Source: Bacillota bacterium (GTDB lineage: Bacteria > Bacillota > Clostridia > Oscillospirales > Acutalibacteraceae). Taken from it: a stretch of 47,746 nucleotides of DNA. A program made the translations under genes and the position numbers. Shown here in pieces: positions 38,468-47,741 of this stretch. The notes under the pieces were generated by a model, which worked only from the letters and a program-made list of their open reading frames with translations, did not search any database and was not told the DNA's origin. The stretch lies in NCBI GenBank assembly GCA_023391275.1, contig JAEWBE010000130.1, forward strand, positions 1 to 47,746. The letters are read 5' to 3'. Each line of letters begins with the position of its first letter. Position 1 is the first letter of the stretch.

Positions 38468-39490
38468 ATGCAAACCCAGTTGTTGAATGCAAAGGATGAA
38501 GAAGCCATTCAAACCGCCGCCCGGATTCTGAAGAGCGGCGGTTTGGTCGGCATACCCACGGAAACGGTTTACGGGCTGGCCGCAAACGCATTGGACGGAA
38601 AAGCAGTCGCGCGCATTTTCGTCGCCAAGGGAAGACCGATGGATAATCCCCTGATCGTACATATTTCGGAATTTGATCAGATTTTCACTTTGGTGAAGCA
38701 GGTTCCGGAATCGGCCAAAAAACTGGCCGGGCAGTTTTGGCCCGGCCCGCTTACCATGATTCTGCCAAAGGCCGAAACCATTCCTGATGAGGTCAGCGCC
38801 GGGCTGGATACAGTTGCGGTGCGCTTTCCGTCACACCCTGTCGCCAGGGAGCTGATTACGGCGGCCGGTCTGCCGCTTGCGGCTCCGTCAGCCAACCTTT
38901 CCGGCCATCCCAGCCCGACCACCGCGGCTCACGTGATGAACGATCTTTCCGGCAAAATTGAGGCGGTGCTGGACGGAGGAGCCTGCGGAGTGGGTGTTGA
39001 GTCCACGGTGGTTACGCTTGCGACCAATCCTCCGCGCCTTTTACGCCCGGGCGGAATCACACTGGAGCAGCTTCGCAGTGTTCTCGGCACGGTCGAACTG
39101 GACAGCGCCGTGCTGAATCCGCTGGCGGAGGGTGTCCGTGCGGCGTCGCCCGGTATGAAATATAAACATTATTCGCCGAAAGCGAACGTGATTATTCTGG
39201 ATGGCAGTTATGATGCATATAAAAGCTATGTAAATCGGCATAATACTCAGGGAACGGCCGCATTGTGCTATAATGGGGAAGACGAAGAATTAACGGTGCC
39301 CTCTGTTTGTTACGGCGACAGGCGGGATAGCGGCGAGCAGGCGCGAGAACTTTTTGACGCTCTGCGCAGGCTGGACGAAATGAACGCTAAAACTGTTTAT
39401 GCGCGCTGCCCTGAGCCAAAGGGCGTGGGGCTTGCGGTGTACAACCGCCTGATTCGCGCGGCGGGATTCGAGGTGCTTCATCTTGCGTAA
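38468..39490 (+). CDS. tsaC: Threonylcarbamoyl-AMP synthase (Sua5/YwlC type)
   Basis: 340 residues, the long Sua5 form with a C-terminal Sua5 domain. It makes threonylcarbamoyl-AMP from Thr, bicarbonate and ATP, the first step in t6A modification of ANN-reading tRNAs. The YrdC domain shows 'GGLVGIPTETVYGLAANALD', 'VAKGRPMDNPLIVHIS' and 'PLAAPSANLSGHPSPTTA'. The C-terminal part starts after 'SPGMKYKHYSPKAN'. The later pathway genes tsaE and tsaB are in the same window (45.4-46.5 kb). Overlaps coaE by 8 bp. Confidence 0.96.
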   Translation: MQTQLLNAKDEEAIQTAARILKSGGLVGIPTETVYGLAANALDGKAVARIFVAKGRPMDNPLIVHISEFDQIFTLVKQVPESAKKLAGQFWPGPLTMILPKAETIPDEVSAGLDTVAVRFPSHPVARELITAAGLPLAAPSANLSGHPSPTTAAHVMNDLSGKIEAVLDGGACGVGVESTVVTLATNPPRLLRPGGITLEQLRSVLGTVELDSAVLNPLAEGVRAASPGMKYKHYSPKANVIILDGSYDAYKSYVNRHNTQGTAALCYNGEDEELTVPSVCYGDRRDSGEQARELFDALRRLDEMNAKTVYARCPEPKGVGLAVYNRLIRAAGFEVLHLA

Positions 39491-40097
39491 AATCGTAATC
39501 GGGCTGACCGGGCCCACGGGTGCGGGGAAGTCCACTGTGGCGGCTGCACTGGAAGCGGCCGGATGCACAATTATCGACGCGGATCGAATCGCCCGCGAGG
39601 TTGTCGCCTGGCCCCGGTGCATCGAGGAACTGAAAGAAGAGTACGGCGGCGATATTGTCGGGGAGAATGGCGTATTGGACCGGCATCTGCTGGCACAGCG
39701 CGCTTTTTCCACCCCGGAAAAAGCCGCCAGATTGAATGAAATAACTCATCCTAAGATTATGGATGAGGTACTTTCCAGAATTGAGCAGGAACAGAAGAAG
39801 GATGCGAAAGCAATTGTTTTGGACGCGGCGCTTCTGTTCGAAAGCGGCGGGGAACGCAATTGTGACACGACGATTGCCGTTGTTGCCCCCAAAGAATTGC
39901 GGCTTTCCCGTGTGATACAGCGTGACAGGATCCCGGAGGAACTGGTAAGAGCAAGAATCGGCGCACAGCAGGACGATTCTTATTATACGGAGCATGCGGA
40001 CTATGTGTTTGACGGTGCGATTCCCATGAAAGATGTTCCCGCGGCTGCTCAAAAGCTTTTGGAGAAAATTATTGGAGAAATGCATGAAACGATTTAA
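39483..40097 (+). CDS. coaE: Dephospho-CoA kinase
   Basis: 204 residues from a TTG at 39483 with GAGG about nine bases upstream, inside the end of tsaC; no ATG fits the conserved N-terminus. It phosphorylates dephospho-CoA in the last step of CoA synthesis. The P-loop 'IGLTGPTGAGKSTVAAALEA' and 'DADRIAREVV' are typical, with the lid region around 'RVIQRDRIPEELVRARIGAQ'. The 3' end overlaps the lytic transglycosylase gene by 14 bp. Confidence 0.95.
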   Translation: MRKIVIGLTGPTGAGKSTVAAALEAAGCTIIDADRIAREVVAWPRCIEELKEEYGGDIVGENGVLDRHLLAQRAFSTPEKAARLNEITHPKIMDEVLSRIEQEQKKDAKAIVLDAALLFESGGERNCDTTIAVVAPKELRLSRVIQRDRIPEELVRARIGAQQDDSYYTEHADYVFDGAIPMKDVPAAAQKLLEKIIGEMHETI

Positions 40098-40683
40098 AAA
40101 AACCGCGATTGCTGTTGCCGGTCTGGCAATACTGATTTTTATCGGATATTTTTTCTTGAATCACGGCTATGAGTATTTTATGAAAAAAGCGTATCCTCTG
40201 AAATATACTCAAATTGTTTCAAGAGAAGCTGCCGCCAATCATCTTGAGCCCGCTCTGGTTTATTCCGTAATCAAGGCGGAAAGCAATTTTGACGCGGATG
40301 CCGAGTCGCATGCCGGGGCCATTGGATTGATGCAGCTTACGCCGGATACGTTTGAGTGGCTGCAGACCAAACTGAAAAGTGACGCAAAGTATACGACAGA
40401 GGATCTGAAAGTACCGGAAATCAATATTCGTTACGGCTGTAAGTTTCTTTCGCTGCTGCTTGAAAGATATGATCAGAAAAGGACGGCGCTCAGCGCCTAC
40501 AATGCCGGGATCGGCACAGTGAATTCGTGGCTGAAGGATGCCGGAATTTCTCAGGACGGTGTATCACTGGACCATATTCCATATGAGGAAACCAGAAAAT
40601 ATGTTGATGCTGTTTTAGAGAATTATGATAAATACAGTACACTGTACAAATTTAACAGTAAAGGAGAAAGCATCGGTGAGTAA
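40084..40683 (+). CDS. Membrane-anchored lytic transglycosylase (SLT domain)
   Basis: 199 residues from the ATG at 40084 (TTGGAG eight bases upstream). One N-terminal membrane helix ('TAIAVAGLAILIFIGYFFL') and then a soluble lytic-transglycosylase domain: catalytic Glu in 'SVIKAESNFDADAESHAGAI' followed by 'GLMQLTPDTFEW', and the later 'ALSAYNAGIGTVNSWL'. It cleaves peptidoglycan glycan strands outside the membrane. In clostridia such a gene often sits next to coaE, as here. Its end overlaps the aminopeptidase start by 8 bp. Confidence 0.94.
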   Translation: MKRFKKTAIAVAGLAILIFIGYFFLNHGYEYFMKKAYPLKYTQIVSREAAANHLEPALVYSVIKAESNFDADAESHAGAIGLMQLTPDTFEWLQTKLKSDAKYTTEDLKVPEINIRYGCKFLSLLLERYDQKRTALSAYNAGIGTVNSWLKDAGISQDGVSLDHIPYEETRKYVDAVLENYDKYSTLYKFNSKGESIGE

Positions 40684-42088
40684 AAAAATGGAGACGGAAG
40701 ATGTTAAAAAATTAAAAGAGGAACTTCTGATTAACCGAAAAAACGGCTATTTTCAGGTTCCTGACGAAAAAGTCAAAAAGGCCGATCAGTTTTGTGAGGA
40801 TTACAAGAGGTTTTTAAATCTTGGGAAAACTGAGCGTGAGGTGGTCGACTATTCCGTTAAAGTGGCCGAACAGGCTGGTTTTGTGCCGTATGACTTTGAT
40901 AAACAATACCGGGCTGGGGATAAGGTCTATTACAATAACCGCGGCAAGGCCCTTATTCTTGCAGTAATCGGCAAAAATGGCTGTAAGAATGGTGTTCGAA
41001 TCGCCGCAGCGCATATTGATTCGCCCCGACTTGATTTAAAGCCTCATCCGCTTTATGAAAAAGATGATATCGCGTGGTTTAAAACGCATTATTATGGCGG
41101 AATCAAAAAATATCAGTGGACCGCCATTCCGCTGTCCATGCATGGCCGCGTCGTATTAAAGGACGGTACAAAAGTGGACGTGCGCCTTGGTGAAGAAGAG
41201 GGCGAACCCCAGTTCTGCGTTACCGATCTGCTCCCGCATTTAAGTGCCGAGCAAATGGAGAAAAAACTTTCCAAGGCGATTGAGGGGGAAAACCTCAATA
41301 TTGCCGTGGGCAGCTGGCCGGTCAGGGCGGATGAAGGGGATAATCTGGTTAAACTCAATATCATGAAGCTGATTCATGAAAAATACGGGATGACTGAGGA
41401 AGACTTTGTTTCCTCAGACTTCGAGTTTGTACCGGCATTTAAAGCGGCGGATATTGGATTTGACCGCAGCATGATCGGCGCTTACGGCCATGATGACAGG
41501 GTATGCGCCTATCCGGCGCTGATGGCGGTAATCAATACGAAAATCCCGGAAAGTACAGTGATTACCGTTTTAGCCGATAAGGAAGAAATCGGGAGCGACG
41601 GCAACACGGGTCTGAATTCCGAGTTCATGCATTATTTTATTGCGGATATGGCACAGTCCGAGGGCCTTGAAACGCGCCGTGTTCTGCGCAGGTCCAAGTG
41701 CCTTTCCGCCGACGTGGCGGCTGCTTTTGACCCGAATTATGCCAGTGCTTACGAGCCGACCAATTCCTGTTATATCAATAACGGAGTCGGTATGTCAAAG
41801 TACACCGGCGCAAGGGGAAAGAGCGGTTCCAGCGAGGCGAGTGCTGAGTTTGTGGCGGAGATCCGCAATATTTTCGAGCAGAATGATGTCCTTTGGCAAA
41901 TCGGCGAACTGGGCAAAGTGGATGCCGGCGGCGGCGGGACGGTTGCGCTGTATATTGCGAATCTGGATATTGATGTTCTTGATGTCGGCGTGCCGGTTCT
42001 CTCCATGCATTCTCCGTTTGAAGTTGTTTCCAAACTGGATATTTATATGACCTATAAAGGAATTAAGGCATTTTATGAGGCAGTATAA
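40676..42088 (+). CDS. M18-family zinc aminopeptidase
   Basis: 470 residues from a GTG at 40676 with AAGGAG nine bases upstream. It belongs to the dodecameric aspartyl/leucyl aminopeptidase family M18. Metal-binding and catalytic blocks are 'RIAAAHIDSPRLDLKPHPLY', 'GAYGHDDRVCAYPALMA', 'VLADKEEIGSDGNTGLNS' and the C-terminal 'VPVLSMHSPFEVVSKLD', with His, Asp and Glu ligands intact. It removes N-terminal residues from cytosolic peptides. A perfect 19-bp hairpin follows. Confidence 0.95.
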   Translation: MSKKMETEDVKKLKEELLINRKNGYFQVPDEKVKKADQFCEDYKRFLNLGKTEREVVDYSVKVAEQAGFVPYDFDKQYRAGDKVYYNNRGKALILAVIGKNGCKNGVRIAAAHIDSPRLDLKPHPLYEKDDIAWFKTHYYGGIKKYQWTAIPLSMHGRVVLKDGTKVDVRLGEEEGEPQFCVTDLLPHLSAEQMEKKLSKAIEGENLNIAVGSWPVRADEGDNLVKLNIMKLIHEKYGMTEEDFVSSDFEFVPAFKAADIGFDRSMIGAYGHDDRVCAYPALMAVINTKIPESTVITVLADKEEIGSDGNTGLNSEFMHYFIADMAQSEGLETRRVLRRSKCLSADVAAAFDPNYASAYEPTNSCYINNGVGMSKYTGARGKSGSSEASAEFVAEIRNIFEQNDVLWQIGELGKVDAGGGGTVALYIANLDIDVLDVGVPVLSMHSPFEVVSKLDIYMTYKGIKAFYEAV

Positions 42089-42114
42089 TCATTAAAGCAA
42101 AGTATTCAGCGTGA

Positions 42115-42157
42115 ATATAAAACCAGCGGGCCCAAGCCGGGCCCGCTGGTTTTATAT
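42115..42157. terminator. Perfect bidirectional terminator
   Basis: Arms of 19 bases (42115-42133 and 42139-42157) pair without mismatch around a 5-base loop, GC-rich in the centre and A/T at both ends. It separates the convergent M18 and rodA genes. Confidence 0.92.
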
Positions 42158-42219
42158 CTATATCGGCGCTTTTATCACCGGATATTCCCACTGTGTGCAG
42201 TCTGAAATTGCGGTTTGCG

Positions 42220-43371
42220 TTATCGCCGCAGGCTCACCTTATCAGGGCTCATTTTGTGCATGTGAACATTCAGGACCAGTCCGAATCCAAGGTACAAACA
42301 GGCGGCGGAGGAGCCCCCCGCGCTGAAAAACGGAAGCGTAACCCCCATGACGGGCAGCAGGTTCAGGCACATGCCAAGATTAAAGAGCGCCTGTGCGGCA
42401 ATCATCCCGAAAAATCCAAAGCAGATGCAGCTGCCCATGCTGTCGCCGGATTTCCGCGCAATGCGCAGAGTTTTTAAAAGAAGGAGCAAAAGAAGCACCA
42501 TAATCAGGGTACAGCCGATGAATCCAAGCTGTTCCCCCGCGACGGAAAAAATAAAATCGCTTTGCTGAACAGGGACCAGTCCTTTGCTTACCCGCGTCTG
42601 CGGGTTAAACAGTCCGCGCCCCCACAAACCGCCGCTGCCGATGGAGAGCTTGCCTTGAATTTGCTGTAAACCCTTGTCGAGCGGGTCGGTTTCCGGATGA
42701 AGGAAAATGGTAAACCGATTTATTTGGTAGTCCTTCAGCATATATTTCCATGCTAACGGGAACCCCACGGCGAGCGAGGCAAACACCACCATAAAGTACC
42801 TCAGCTGTACTCCCGCGCCGAACGACATGGCAATGAACATGCAAAAGAAAATTACCGCGGAGCCGTCGTCACCCTGAAAATGAACCAGCACAATCGGCAC
42901 CGCCGCGTGGCACGCCAGCAGGATCACATGGGGCAGGGATTTGAGTAAATCACGTTCTTTCAATGCGAAGACATGCTTTGAAAATGTAAGAATAAACCCG
43001 ATTTTCACCAGTTCGCTCGGCTGGAAGGTCATGCCGCCCGGCAACTGAATCCATGCCTTGGCGTTGATTCCGCCGCTGCTTGTCACCGATATCCCCTTGA
43101 GCTGGGTGTATACAATTAAAAACAGGCAGAATCCTGCCACAACATACCAAAAGTTTGCAATTTCCCGGTAATCAATGAGCGTGAAGAGAATCGCGCCCAA
43201 ATATCCCATCACAATGGCAATCAGCTGTACGGTAAAATAAGACTTGCCCGAAGAACTGTTCGGCACCGTTTTGAGCAGCAAAAGGCTGTAAGCCGAAATT
43301 GACAGCATAAGCAGCCAATACAGCTTGTCCGTGCGCTTAATATAATCTAAAAATGATCTTAATGCCCTCAT
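42220..43371 (-). CDS. rodA: SEDS-family peptidoglycan glycosyltransferase (RodA-like)
   Basis: 383 residues with about ten membrane helices. SEDS proteins polymerise lipid II into glycan strands with a class B PBP. Visible landmarks: 'AWIQLPGGMTFQPSELVKIG', 'VHFQGDDGSAVIFFCMFI' (the GDDGSA loop with the catalytic Asp), and near the end 'NLLPVMGVTLPFFSAGGSS'. It most resembles RodA (elongation) rather than FtsW or SpoVE, but family lines are hard to draw by eye. GAGGTG lies 6 bases before the ATG. It is a single gene away from mreB or pbpA. Confidence 0.9.
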   Translation of the reverse strand: MRALRSFLDYIKRTDKLYWLLMLSISAYSLLLLKTVPNSSSGKSYFTVQLIAIVMGYLGAILFTLIDYREIANFWYVVAGFCLFLIVYTQLKGISVTSSGGINAKAWIQLPGGMTFQPSELVKIGFILTFSKHVFALKERDLLKSLPHVILLACHAAVPIVLVHFQGDDGSAVIFFCMFIAMSFGAGVQLRYFMVVFASLAVGFPLAWKYMLKDYQINRFTIFLHPETDPLDKGLQQIQGKLSIGSGGLWGRGLFNPQTRVSKGLVPVQQSDFIFSVAGEQLGFIGCTLIMVLLLLLLLKTLRIARKSGDSMGSCICFGFFGMIAAQALFNLGMCLNLLPVMGVTLPFFSAGGSSAACLYLGFGLVLNVHMHKMSPDKVSLRR

Positions 43372-43665
43372 TATTTCACCTCTTAATCCTATTTATTATA
43401 TTATGGATAGGCGCAACATGCAAGCAAATATAGCTGGAAGTTCAAAATAGACAGAAGTGTCTCCCCGTTCGCGCGTACGTAAATAATTAAGAAATAAATT
43501 CTAAAATGTTATTTCAATGATTTTGCATCATAATATTCATGGCGAGTTTACAGTGAAGGATGCAGCCGGTGTTTATATGTATTCTCAGCGAAGCGCGAAT
43601 TTATGATAAATTGCCTGCCTACATTCAGCCGTGTCTTCAATAAAAATAAAATCTTCCCCTTCTTC
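43372..43665. other. Intergenic stretch upstream of fhs
   Basis: About 290 bases between rodA and the fhs promoter with no reading frame, tRNA or hairpin that I can support. Confidence 0.5.
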
Positions 43666-43668
43666 TTG

Positions 43669-43709
43669 TTCATTTCCATTTTAAAATATGATATAATTTT
43701 ATCATATTT
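43669..43709 (+). promoter_or_regulatory. fhs promoter with a 26-bp palindrome
   Basis: TTCATT (43669-43674), 17-base spacer, TATAAT (43692-43697). AAATATGATA (43684-43693) and TATCATATTT (43700-43709) are perfect arms around TAATTT, so the palindrome covers the -10 and start site. It is a good candidate for a repressor operator, though the region is very A+T-rich. Confidence 0.5.
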
Positions 43710-43730
43710 ATTTGTTAGGAGAATGCATCA

Positions 43731-45398
43731 ATGCTCACGGACATCGAAATAGCACAACGGGCAAAGCTGGTGCCGATTGCTCAGATTGCTTCCGAACTCG
43801 GAATTCAGGAGGAGGAGCTCGAGCCATATGGCCGCTTTAAAGCAAAGCTGAACGACTCCCTCTACAACAGGCTTGCCGCAAAAAAAGACGGCAAACTGAT
43901 TCTTGTTACCGCCATTAATCCGACCCCGGCCGGGGAAGGGAAGACCACCACCACGGCCGGTTTGGGCGAGGCGATGAAAAAAATCGGCAGGAGCGCGGTG
44001 ATCGCCCTGCGGGAGCCGAGCCTTGGCCCGGTGTTCGGAATCAAAGGCGGTGCGGCGGGCGGCGGCTACGCCCAGGTGGTGCCAATGGAGGACATCAACC
44101 TGCATTTTACCGGAGATTTTCACGCGATTACCTCGGCAAACAACCTGCTTTGCGCTATGCTGGACAACCATATGCAGCAGGGCAACACTCTTCAAATTGA
44201 TCCAAGAAGGGTTTTAATCAAACGCTGCCTGGATATGAATGACCGCGCGCTGCGGAACATTGTTATCGGCCTCGGCGGCAAAATCAACGGAGTCCCGCGT
44301 GAGGACGGGTTCTGCATTACCGTGGCGACGGAAATTATGGCCATTTTCTGCCTCGCCTCGGATTTAATCGATTTGAAAAACCGGCTCGGGAAGATTCTGG
44401 TGGCGTATACCTGTTCCGGCGCACCGGTTTACGCACGTGATTTAAAGGCGCAGGGTGCGATGGCCGCTCTTTTGAAGGATGCGGTCAAGCCTAATCTGGT
44501 GCAAACCCTGGAAGGCACGCCTGTTATTATGCACGGCGGCCCGTTTGCCAATATTGCCCACGGATGCAACTCCGTGCGGGCAACGCGGCTTGCACTCAAG
44601 CTCGCCGACTACTGTATTACCGAGGCAGGCTTCGGTTCCGACCTTGGCGCGGAAAAGTTCATGGATATTAAATGCCGCTTGGCCGGGCTAAAACCGAATG
44701 CGGTTGTTCTGGTCGCGACCGCGCGGGCGCTGAAATACAATGGCGGCGTACCGAAGAGCCTGACGGCAGAGGAAAATCTTGACGCGCTGAAAAAGGGAAT
44801 CGTCAATTTGGGCGCTCATATCTCCAATATGAAAAAATTCGGGGTTCCGGTTGTGGTGGCAATTAACCGTTTCCTGAGTGATTCCGACGCCGAGCTTGCT
44901 TTTATCGAAAACTACTGCCGTGAAAACGGTGCGGATTTTGCCCTTTCCGAAGTGTTTGCCAAAGGTGGGGAAGGCGGAATGGATCTGGCTGAAAAAGTTT
45001 GCGCAGCCGCTGAAAAGCCGACCGGATTCCACCCGATTTACTCCGCGGAAGATTCGATCAAACAGAAAATTGAAACCATTGCCGGGGAGATTTACGGTGC
45101 AGACGGGGTTTCCTATACCGCTCAGGCGGAAAAGTCCATCAAGGAGATTGAAGCCCTCGGCGGGGACAAGCTTCCCGTTTGTATTGCGAAGACGCAGTAT
45201 TCTCTTTCGGATAATGCCGCGCTTTTGGGCAGGCCGACCGGATTTTGCATTACTATCCGCGACCTGCGCCTGTCAAATGGAGCCGGGTTTGTCGTTGCCT
45301 ACGCGGGGGACATTATGACCATGCCGGGTTTGCCGAAGGTTCCCTGCGCGGAGCAGATCGATGTGGATGCGGACGGAAAAATTTCAGGATTATTTTAA
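43731..45398 (+). CDS. fhs: Formate-tetrahydrofolate ligase
   Basis: 555 residues, the family length. It makes 10-formyl-THF from formate, ATP and THF, supplying one-carbon units for purines and, in acetogens, the methyl branch. The nucleotide loop 'TPAGEGKTTTTAGLGEAMKK' is clear, then 'LREPSLGPVFGIKGGAAGGG' and 'MLDNHMQQGNTLQIDPRRV'. The end 'MTMPGLPKVPCAEQIDVDAD' is typical. A TTAGGAG lies about 9 bases before the ATG. fhs-tsaE-tsaB-rpiB run together without terminators. Confidence 0.97.
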   Translation: MLTDIEIAQRAKLVPIAQIASELGIQEEELEPYGRFKAKLNDSLYNRLAAKKDGKLILVTAINPTPAGEGKTTTTAGLGEAMKKIGRSAVIALREPSLGPVFGIKGGAAGGGYAQVVPMEDINLHFTGDFHAITSANNLLCAMLDNHMQQGNTLQIDPRRVLIKRCLDMNDRALRNIVIGLGGKINGVPREDGFCITVATEIMAIFCLASDLIDLKNRLGKILVAYTCSGAPVYARDLKAQGAMAALLKDAVKPNLVQTLEGTPVIMHGGPFANIAHGCNSVRATRLALKLADYCITEAGFGSDLGAEKFMDIKCRLAGLKPNAVVLVATARALKYNGGVPKSLTAEENLDALKKGIVNLGAHISNMKKFGVPVVVAINRFLSDSDAELAFIENYCRENGADFALSEVFAKGGEGGMDLAEKVCAAAEKPTGFHPIYSAEDSIKQKIETIAGEIYGADGVSYTAQAEKSIKEIEALGGDKLPVCIAKTQYSLSDNAALLGRPTGFCITIRDLRLSNGAGFVVAYAGDIMTMPGLPKVPCAEQIDVDADGKISGLF

Positions 45399-45415
45399 TG
45401 ATTTCGGGTGACTGT

Positions 45416-45841
45416 ATGCAGGAAATTATCACAGCTTCGCCGCAGGAAACGGAAGCGCTCGGCGCAAGGCTTGCGTCGCGGCTTGGCGGCGGCGAGGTGA
45501 TCGCTCTTTTCGGCGGCATGGGAATGGGCAAGACCGCTTTTACGCGCGGGCTGGCCCGGGGCCTTGGAATTGAAGACGGTGTTTCCAGCCCGACTTTCGC
45601 GCTGATCCACGAATATCACGGCAGGCTTCCGGTTTATCACTTCGACATGTTTCGCGTGACGGACTGGGACGATCTGTACTCCACCGGCTTTTTTGATTAT
45701 TTGGAAAGCGGCGGGGTTCTGGTGATTGAATGGAGTGAAAACATTGAATCCGCGCTTCCTCAGGATGCGGTGCGCATCACAATCCGGCGGGGCGCGGGGG
45801 AAGATGAGCGTATTTTTCAGATTGAGGGGATGGACTTATGA
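45416..45841 (+). CDS. tsaE: t6A biosynthesis ATPase TsaE
   Basis: 141 residues from the ATG at 45416; an in-frame ATG at 45398 overlaps the fhs stop by one base and is the alternative (147 residues). The P-loop is 'ALFGGMGMGKTAFTRGLARG', then 'SPTFALIHEYHGRLPVYHFD' and 'VLVIEWSENIESALP', all hallmarks of TsaE (YjeE). It binds the TsaB-TsaD complex during threonylcarbamoylation of tRNA. The end overlaps tsaB by 4 bp. tsaD is not in the window. Confidence 0.94.
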   Translation: MQEIITASPQETEALGARLASRLGGGEVIALFGGMGMGKTAFTRGLARGLGIEDGVSSPTFALIHEYHGRLPVYHFDMFRVTDWDDLYSTGFFDYLESGGVLVIEWSENIESALPQDAVRITIRRGAGEDERIFQIEGMDL

Positions 45842-46548
45842 GGATACTGGCGATTGATTCTTCTGCGACCGCCGCTTCCGCCGCTTTGGTGGAAGACGGA
45901 AAGGTACTGGGCGAGTTCTATATTAACACGCGTCTGACACACAGCCAGACCCTTATGCCCATGATTGATTATGTGCTGAAGTGTACCCGCGCCGAACTCT
46001 CCGGCGTCGATTTATTTGCGGTTTCCGCCGGGCCGGGTTCCTTTACGGGAATTCGCATCGGCGTAGCCAGCATCAAGGGGCTTGCCATGGCGCAGCACAA
46101 GCCCTGTGTGGGTGTTTCCACACTGGAAGCCATCGCACGCAATCTGGAACACCTTGAGGGAACCGTTTGCGCCGTGATGGACGCGCGCTGCCAGCAGGTT
46201 TATAACGCGGTTTTTGCCGCCCGCCACGGCTGCCTGGAGCGCATTACTCCGGACCGCGCTCTGTCAATGGAGGCGCTTGCGAAAGAATGCGAAAATTATA
46301 CAAAGCCGTTGTTTCTTGTTGGAGATGGCGCAAAGTTGTGCTATAATAGTCAATGGTTTCAAAACATAAGCGTCGTTTTGCCGCCTGAACCGCTGATTTA
46401 TCAGCGTGCGTGCGGCGTTGCAAAGTCGGCGCTTACGGCTTATGAGCGGGGCGGAGCGGTTACTCCCGCGGCTCTGATGCCGATTTATCTGCGTCTGCCG
46501 CAGGCAGAACGCGAGTTAAAAAAACGTTTAAAAGGAGAAGAAAAATGA
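45838..46548 (+). CDS. tsaB: t6A biosynthesis protein TsaB
   Basis: 236 residues. 'RILAIDSSATAASAALVEDG' and 'VSAGPGSFTGIRIGVASIKG' are the ASKHA-fold signatures of TsaB (YeaZ), with 'VCAVMDARCQQVYNAVFAAR' in the middle. TsaB is the scaffold that stabilises TsaD. It starts in the tsaE stop (ATGA) and ends in the rpiB start (ATGA). The t6A enzymes TsaC and TsaE are also encoded in this window. Confidence 0.95.
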   Translation: MRILAIDSSATAASAALVEDGKVLGEFYINTRLTHSQTLMPMIDYVLKCTRAELSGVDLFAVSAGPGSFTGIRIGVASIKGLAMAQHKPCVGVSTLEAIARNLEHLEGTVCAVMDARCQQVYNAVFAARHGCLERITPDRALSMEALAKECENYTKPLFLVGDGAKLCYNSQWFQNISVVLPPEPLIYQRACGVAKSALTAYERGGAVTPAALMPIYLRLPQAERELKKRLKGEEK

Positions 46549-46988
46549 TCGCTTTAGGGGCCGACCACGGCGGAGTGCTTTTAAAAGAAGCAATTAAAAA
46601 ATATCTTGATTCTGAGAAAATTGCCTATCAGGATTTTGGCACATTTGATGAAACATCCATCGATTACGCGCCAATCGCGTCGAAAGTGGCGCACAGTATC
46701 ATAAACGGGGAGTTCGAAAGGGGCATTCTGTGCTGTGGTACGGGAATCGGTATGAGCATTGCGGCGAACAAAGTGAAGGGAATCCGCGCCGCGGTGTGTG
46801 CAAACGAATTTTGCGCTGAAATGACGCGGCGTCATAATAATGCAAATATCCTCTGCCTTGGCGGAAGGGTTATTAATGAGGAGCAGGCGGTATCGTTTGC
46901 AAAAATCTTCATTGAAACACCTTTTGAAGGCGGGCGCCATCAGCGCCGTGTTGATGAAATTGCCGCAATTGAGCGCGGCGAGCTGTAA
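46545..46988 (+). CDS. rpiB: Ribose-5-phosphate isomerase B
   Basis: 147 residues. Interconverts ribulose 5-phosphate and ribose 5-phosphate. 'MIALGADHGGVLLKEAIKKY' holds the phosphate and base residues (Asp, His), 'GILCCGTGIGMSIAANKVKG' the catalytic Cys and anion hole, and 'HNNANILCLGGRVI' the closing block. The RpiB/LacAB family includes allose-phosphate isomerases, but the housekeeping context and the following upp gene fit ribose 5-phosphate supply for PRPP. Confidence 0.95.
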   Translation: MIALGADHGGVLLKEAIKKYLDSEKIAYQDFGTFDETSIDYAPIASKVAHSIINGEFERGILCCGTGIGMSIAANKVKGIRAAVCANEFCAEMTRRHNNANILCLGGRVINEEQAVSFAKIFIETPFEGGRHQRRVDEIAAIERGEL

Positions 46989-47051
46989 AACCTGCGGCGC
47001 GTGCACGCAAGAAATGTAATTTGTTGAAAATTAAAATATGGAGGCTGTTTA

Positions 47052-47684
47052 ATGGACAAACAGGTATTCGTTATGGACCACCCGCTGATTCAGCATAAGC
47101 TCACTTTTTTACGCGATAAAAATACAGGCTCAAAGGAATTTCGCGCGCTCGTCAGTGAAATTGCAATGCTGATGTGCTATGAAGCAACCAGGGACTTGCC
47201 CCTGCAGGAAACCACGATTGAAACTCCGATGGGTGAAGCAAAAACCAAGGTGATTGCCGGAAGGAAACTTGCGTTTGTTCCAATTTTAAGAGCGGGACTT
47301 GGTATGGTTGACGGTGTACTTGAAATGGTTCCGGCCGCAAAAGTCGGCCACATCGGCCTTTACCGTAATCATGATACCCTTCAGCCGGTGGAATATTACA
47401 GTAAACTGCCGCTTGACATTAACGAGCGTGAGGTCATTGTACTTGACCCAATGCTCGCTACCGGCGGTTCCGCAATCGACGCCATCACCACAATCAAACG
47501 TAGCAATCCGAAAAGCATCAAGTTTATGTGCATTATTGCAGCCCCGGAAGGGATTAAGGCGCTGACTGAAGCTCATCCCGATGTTCAGCTTTACTGTGCC
47601 GCTGTTGACGATCACCTGAACGAGATCGGATACATTGTACCGGGCCTCGGCGACGCGGGCGACCGTATTTTCGGTACGCTTTAA
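47052..47684 (+). CDS. upp: Uracil phosphoribosyltransferase
   Basis: 210 residues, standard Upp. It salvages uracil to UMP with PRPP. 'VPILRAGLGMVDGVLEMVPA' and the PRPP loop 'VIVLDPMLATGGSAIDAITT' are diagnostic; the C-terminal uracil loop is 'EIGYIVPGLGDAGDRIFGTL'. A GGAGG precedes the ATG. It is 63 bp after rpiB, whose product feeds PRPP synthesis. A GC-rich hairpin follows at the window end. Confidence 0.97.
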   Translation: MDKQVFVMDHPLIQHKLTFLRDKNTGSKEFRALVSEIAMLMCYEATRDLPLQETTIETPMGEAKTKVIAGRKLAFVPILRAGLGMVDGVLEMVPAAKVGHIGLYRNHDTLQPVEYYSKLPLDINEREVIVLDPMLATGGSAIDAITTIKRSNPKSIKFMCIIAAPEGIKALTEAHPDVQLYCAAVDDHLNEIGYIVPGLGDAGDRIFGTL

Positions 47685-47711
47685 TTAATAATTATCCTGT
47701 ATAAAAGCAGC

Positions 47712-47741
47712 AAAACACCGGGCCGTGGGCCCGGGGGTTTG
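47712..47741 (+). terminator. Terminator after upp
   Basis: CCGGGCC (47718-47724) pairs with GGCCCGG (47728-47734), flanked by A-rich and GGGTTT sequences. Confidence 0.7.
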
